Origin: Chloroflexota bacterium
GTDB taxonomy: Bacteria; Chloroflexota; Anaerolineae; Anaerolineales; UBA11858
Direction of reading: 5' to 3'
DNA length: 8,215 bases
Assembly: GCA_030666985.1 (NCBI GenBank)
Contig: DAOUWT010000104.1
Coordinates: forward strand, 1 to 8,215
The number at the start of each line of letters is the position of its first letter. Within the stretch, counting starts at the first letter, position 1. The notes beneath the pieces are model-generated. The model was not told where the DNA came from and ran no database searches. It saw only the letters and a program-made list of their open reading frames with translations. This document shows positions 7,401 to 8,215 of the stretch, one piece after another. The translations under genes and the position numbers were made by a program.

Positions 7401-8157
7401 ACAACAATTACCCTTGCAAACAGAAGCGAGCATAGAAGTCAACGGAACACTGGAGGAGCGCTGGCCTGTCCAAAACGTGCTTGGATATATACCTGGCAGT
7501 TCTGGTTATGAACTCTGCGTAGATTGCTTAGATACAGATTTAATTGTCGTCATGGCACAATATGATAGTCCGCCTATTGGGCCAAACGGGGAAATTTATC
7601 CCGCTGCAATCGATAACGCAAGTGGTGTGGCCGTGATGCTGGAGGCAATCCGAGTTTTGCAGGAAACCGACTACCAGCCCTATCGATCCTTCCTTTTTGT
7701 TGCTTATAGCGGTGAAGGATTGGATGGCGGGGAATCCGTCTTCGATCCAGATGTGAGCCGTTTTTTGCAGGCTAAAACCGGCTTTGCGATGGCCTTTGAC
7801 CTGGAGGCCATTGTGCAGCTACGCGGTCTTGGCGGAGGATTTGGGGAACGTCTGGAAGTATCGGTTGCGGGGAGTCTGCGATTGGCAAAACTGTTGGGTA
7901 AATCTGCCCGCCAGATGGGCGTAAAAGCTGACCGAGTAAATGAAGCCATAGATATTGGCGTAATCTATGCTGGTGGTAATCCATCACTAGAAAGCGGGCA
8001 AGACGCCCCCATCGTGCGGTTGTATTGGGAAGGCTGGGAGGAATATTCTCGTTTGCCGATAGACCGCCTGGAAAACGTCTCAGCATATAATCTAGAAGAG
8101 GCGGGGCGGGCGTTGGGAATGGCGTTGCTGAACCTGGGGCGTGGGACAGGATATTAA
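4492..8157 (+). CDS. Fused DppB-like/DppC-like ABC permease with C-terminal extracytoplasmic M28-type peptidase domain
   Basis: A single 1221-residue chain with three parts. Residues about 37-326 are a DppB-type permease (EAA-like motif at 226-256, ending in IIDPKLRE). A charged linker of about 85 residues follows. Residues about 411-700 are a DppC-type permease (YPWGTDALGRDML at 468-479, EAA-like motif at 582-611, ending in NLLGEGIRR). Both halves end in the cytosol, so the extra helix at 711-729 puts the remainder outside. Residues about 745-1221 are M28-like: a PA-like insert near 840-945, then AIDNASGVAVMLEA, a GEGLDGG stretch and a typical tail. Peptide/nickel-type importers need both permeases, so one chain gives a fixed 1:1 pair. 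The usual zinc ligands are partly missing: MAQYDS for the family's HxD (Gln1023), one Glu of the EE pair absent near Glu1075, and SGQDAPI for SDHxPF (Asp1171). Peptidase activity is therefore doubtful. No ATPase or binding-protein gene is in view. Confidence 0.9.
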   Translation: MTDSDIAQRNPSNSLFRKTSPLEKKSRRTAFLSSLAFLSQRLLFGGLVLLSIIFLSYLGLDMAGGTKFGPAIVNAFPKTWQYIDHLLQGELGLTTAGSNTLVPRLVTEVIVEYLPRSLGLLGISLLFASLMGILLGVFAARKRSWRSLGILITTLIGVSIPSFFAAFLLQWAATTYTRQMGEALLPVGGFGWDKHLILPALVLAARPVAQITRITFISVRDVLQQDYIRTAYGKGVHRFKVMTIHTMRNAAIPILTTIGVSLRFSLSSLPVVEYYFGWTGIGFALLKGIAKQDSNLTVALALCMGIIFITVNVLLDLSYRIIDPKLREKTSHITKNEKQKPLESIRATLEGFQILLADNFIVDWFEQRRANSTDIDQDEPPNATWQTEHEISKKSKKTSESAMSLGFPWGDILRNFPLLAGGFLVLGLIVIVFFGPQLAPHNPYHIQGFTKIDGVLSVPPFAPSELYPWGTDALGRDMLSLVMSGAQQTLMLGFLAGLARVLVGVILGAIGGWKSGSRLDRFILSLAEIISAFPTLLLGMILILALGIRQGMRPFIIALCFVGWGEIMQFVRGEVMTIRPKLFIEGAVATGARTPRIIIRHILPNLFSALISLTALEIGAVLMLLGELGFISIFIGGGAIIDLVNGRILYSDVPEWGALLSNLRYQARSYPWTAIYPMLAFFVSILGFNLLGEGIRRLIEKGGRIINRVFNRYTVIAGLIAIVGLSWLSSNSGAMPFYKKQARTFDGERALNYVSILADPAWEGRALGSAGLDSAAQFIASEFEALGLQTAGQKNTYFQERFRAFERLVSAPIFAFNDGGSQPVHGIDYTAYPGYNMTHGEAQSPIRFIGMGKPSNAQVAGWRTSYPTLERSDFTGEILLVLSDREADYLTRFPKDGLLVVVDDSARLEQRYTLSGRTGKPLNLFTGKESGKETPSLWITEEMGDRLLAGTGYTVDKLREMNRDLPLEAVQQLPLQTEASIEVNGTLEERWPVQNVLGYIPGSSGYELCVDCLDTDLIVVMAQYDSPPIGPNGEIYPAAIDNASGVAVMLEAIRVLQETDYQPYRSFLFVAYSGEGLDGGESVFDPDVSRFLQAKTGFAMAFDLEAIVQLRGLGGGFGERLEVSVAGSLRLAKLLGKSARQMGVKADRVNEAIDIGVIYAGGNPSLESGQDAPIVRLYWEGWEEYSRLPIDRLENVSAYNLEEAGRALGMALLNLGRGTGY

Positions 8158-8215
8158 ACGGATTTGTATTTGTCAGGATTAGGTGTCCTTGGAGCGTTTT
8201 TCCCCGAAATTCCAA
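8158..8215. other. Short downstream tail, no feature recognised
   Basis: These 58 bp follow the permease-M28 stop codon. I see no strong terminator hairpin and no clear start of a further gene before the window ends. Confidence 0.5.

Noticed and set aside
7772..8215. Minus-strand open frame of 147 codons at the right edge
   Set aside because: It lies mostly antisense to the M28 domain, is Pro-rich and Arg-rich as shadows often are, and shows no recognisable domain.

Overview
The window looks like chromosomal DNA of moderate GC from a Chloroflexota bacterium, probably of the Anaerolineae type. This is an inference from two things: the style of the DUF58 plus transglutaminase pair, and the fused permease-permease-M28 protein. 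There is no rRNA or other marker gene to confirm it. No tRNA, CRISPR array or intact transposase gene was seen.

Layout. Positions 13-3713 (minus strand) hold a tightly coupled two-gene unit: a DUF58 membrane protein, followed with an ATGA stop/start overlap by a large TgpA-like membrane transglutaminase. Positions 3714-4491 are a non-coding divergent intergenic region of nearly 800 bp. It holds two unrelated inverted-repeat elements. One is a 161-bp MITE-like insertion with imperfect 23-bp terminal inverted repeats and a perfect 8-bp target duplication. The other is a roughly 123-bp palindromic element with two alternative hairpin folds. Between them lies a 22-bp near-perfect palindrome that could be an operator. 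An extended -10 promoter candidate and a clear Shine-Dalgarno site then precede the plus-strand gene. Positions 4492-8157 (plus strand) encode one 1221-residue protein. It joins a DppB-like permease, a DppC-like permease, an extra transmembrane helix and an extracytoplasmic M28-type peptidase domain. The last 58 bp show no recognisable feature.

Function. The minus-strand pair resembles the widespread MoxR-DUF58-TgpA modules, but no MoxR ATPase gene lies directly upstream of DUF58. The plus-strand protein would supply both membrane subunits of a peptide/nickel-type ABC importer in one chain, and topology places its M28 domain on the outer face. Several residues expected to bind zinc in that domain are replaced, so it may act as a binding or docking domain rather than a peptidase. 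No ATPase or substrate-binding protein for the transporter lies in the window. The fused transporter with its altered M28 domain is the most unusual item here; the two small mobile-element-like repeats come next.
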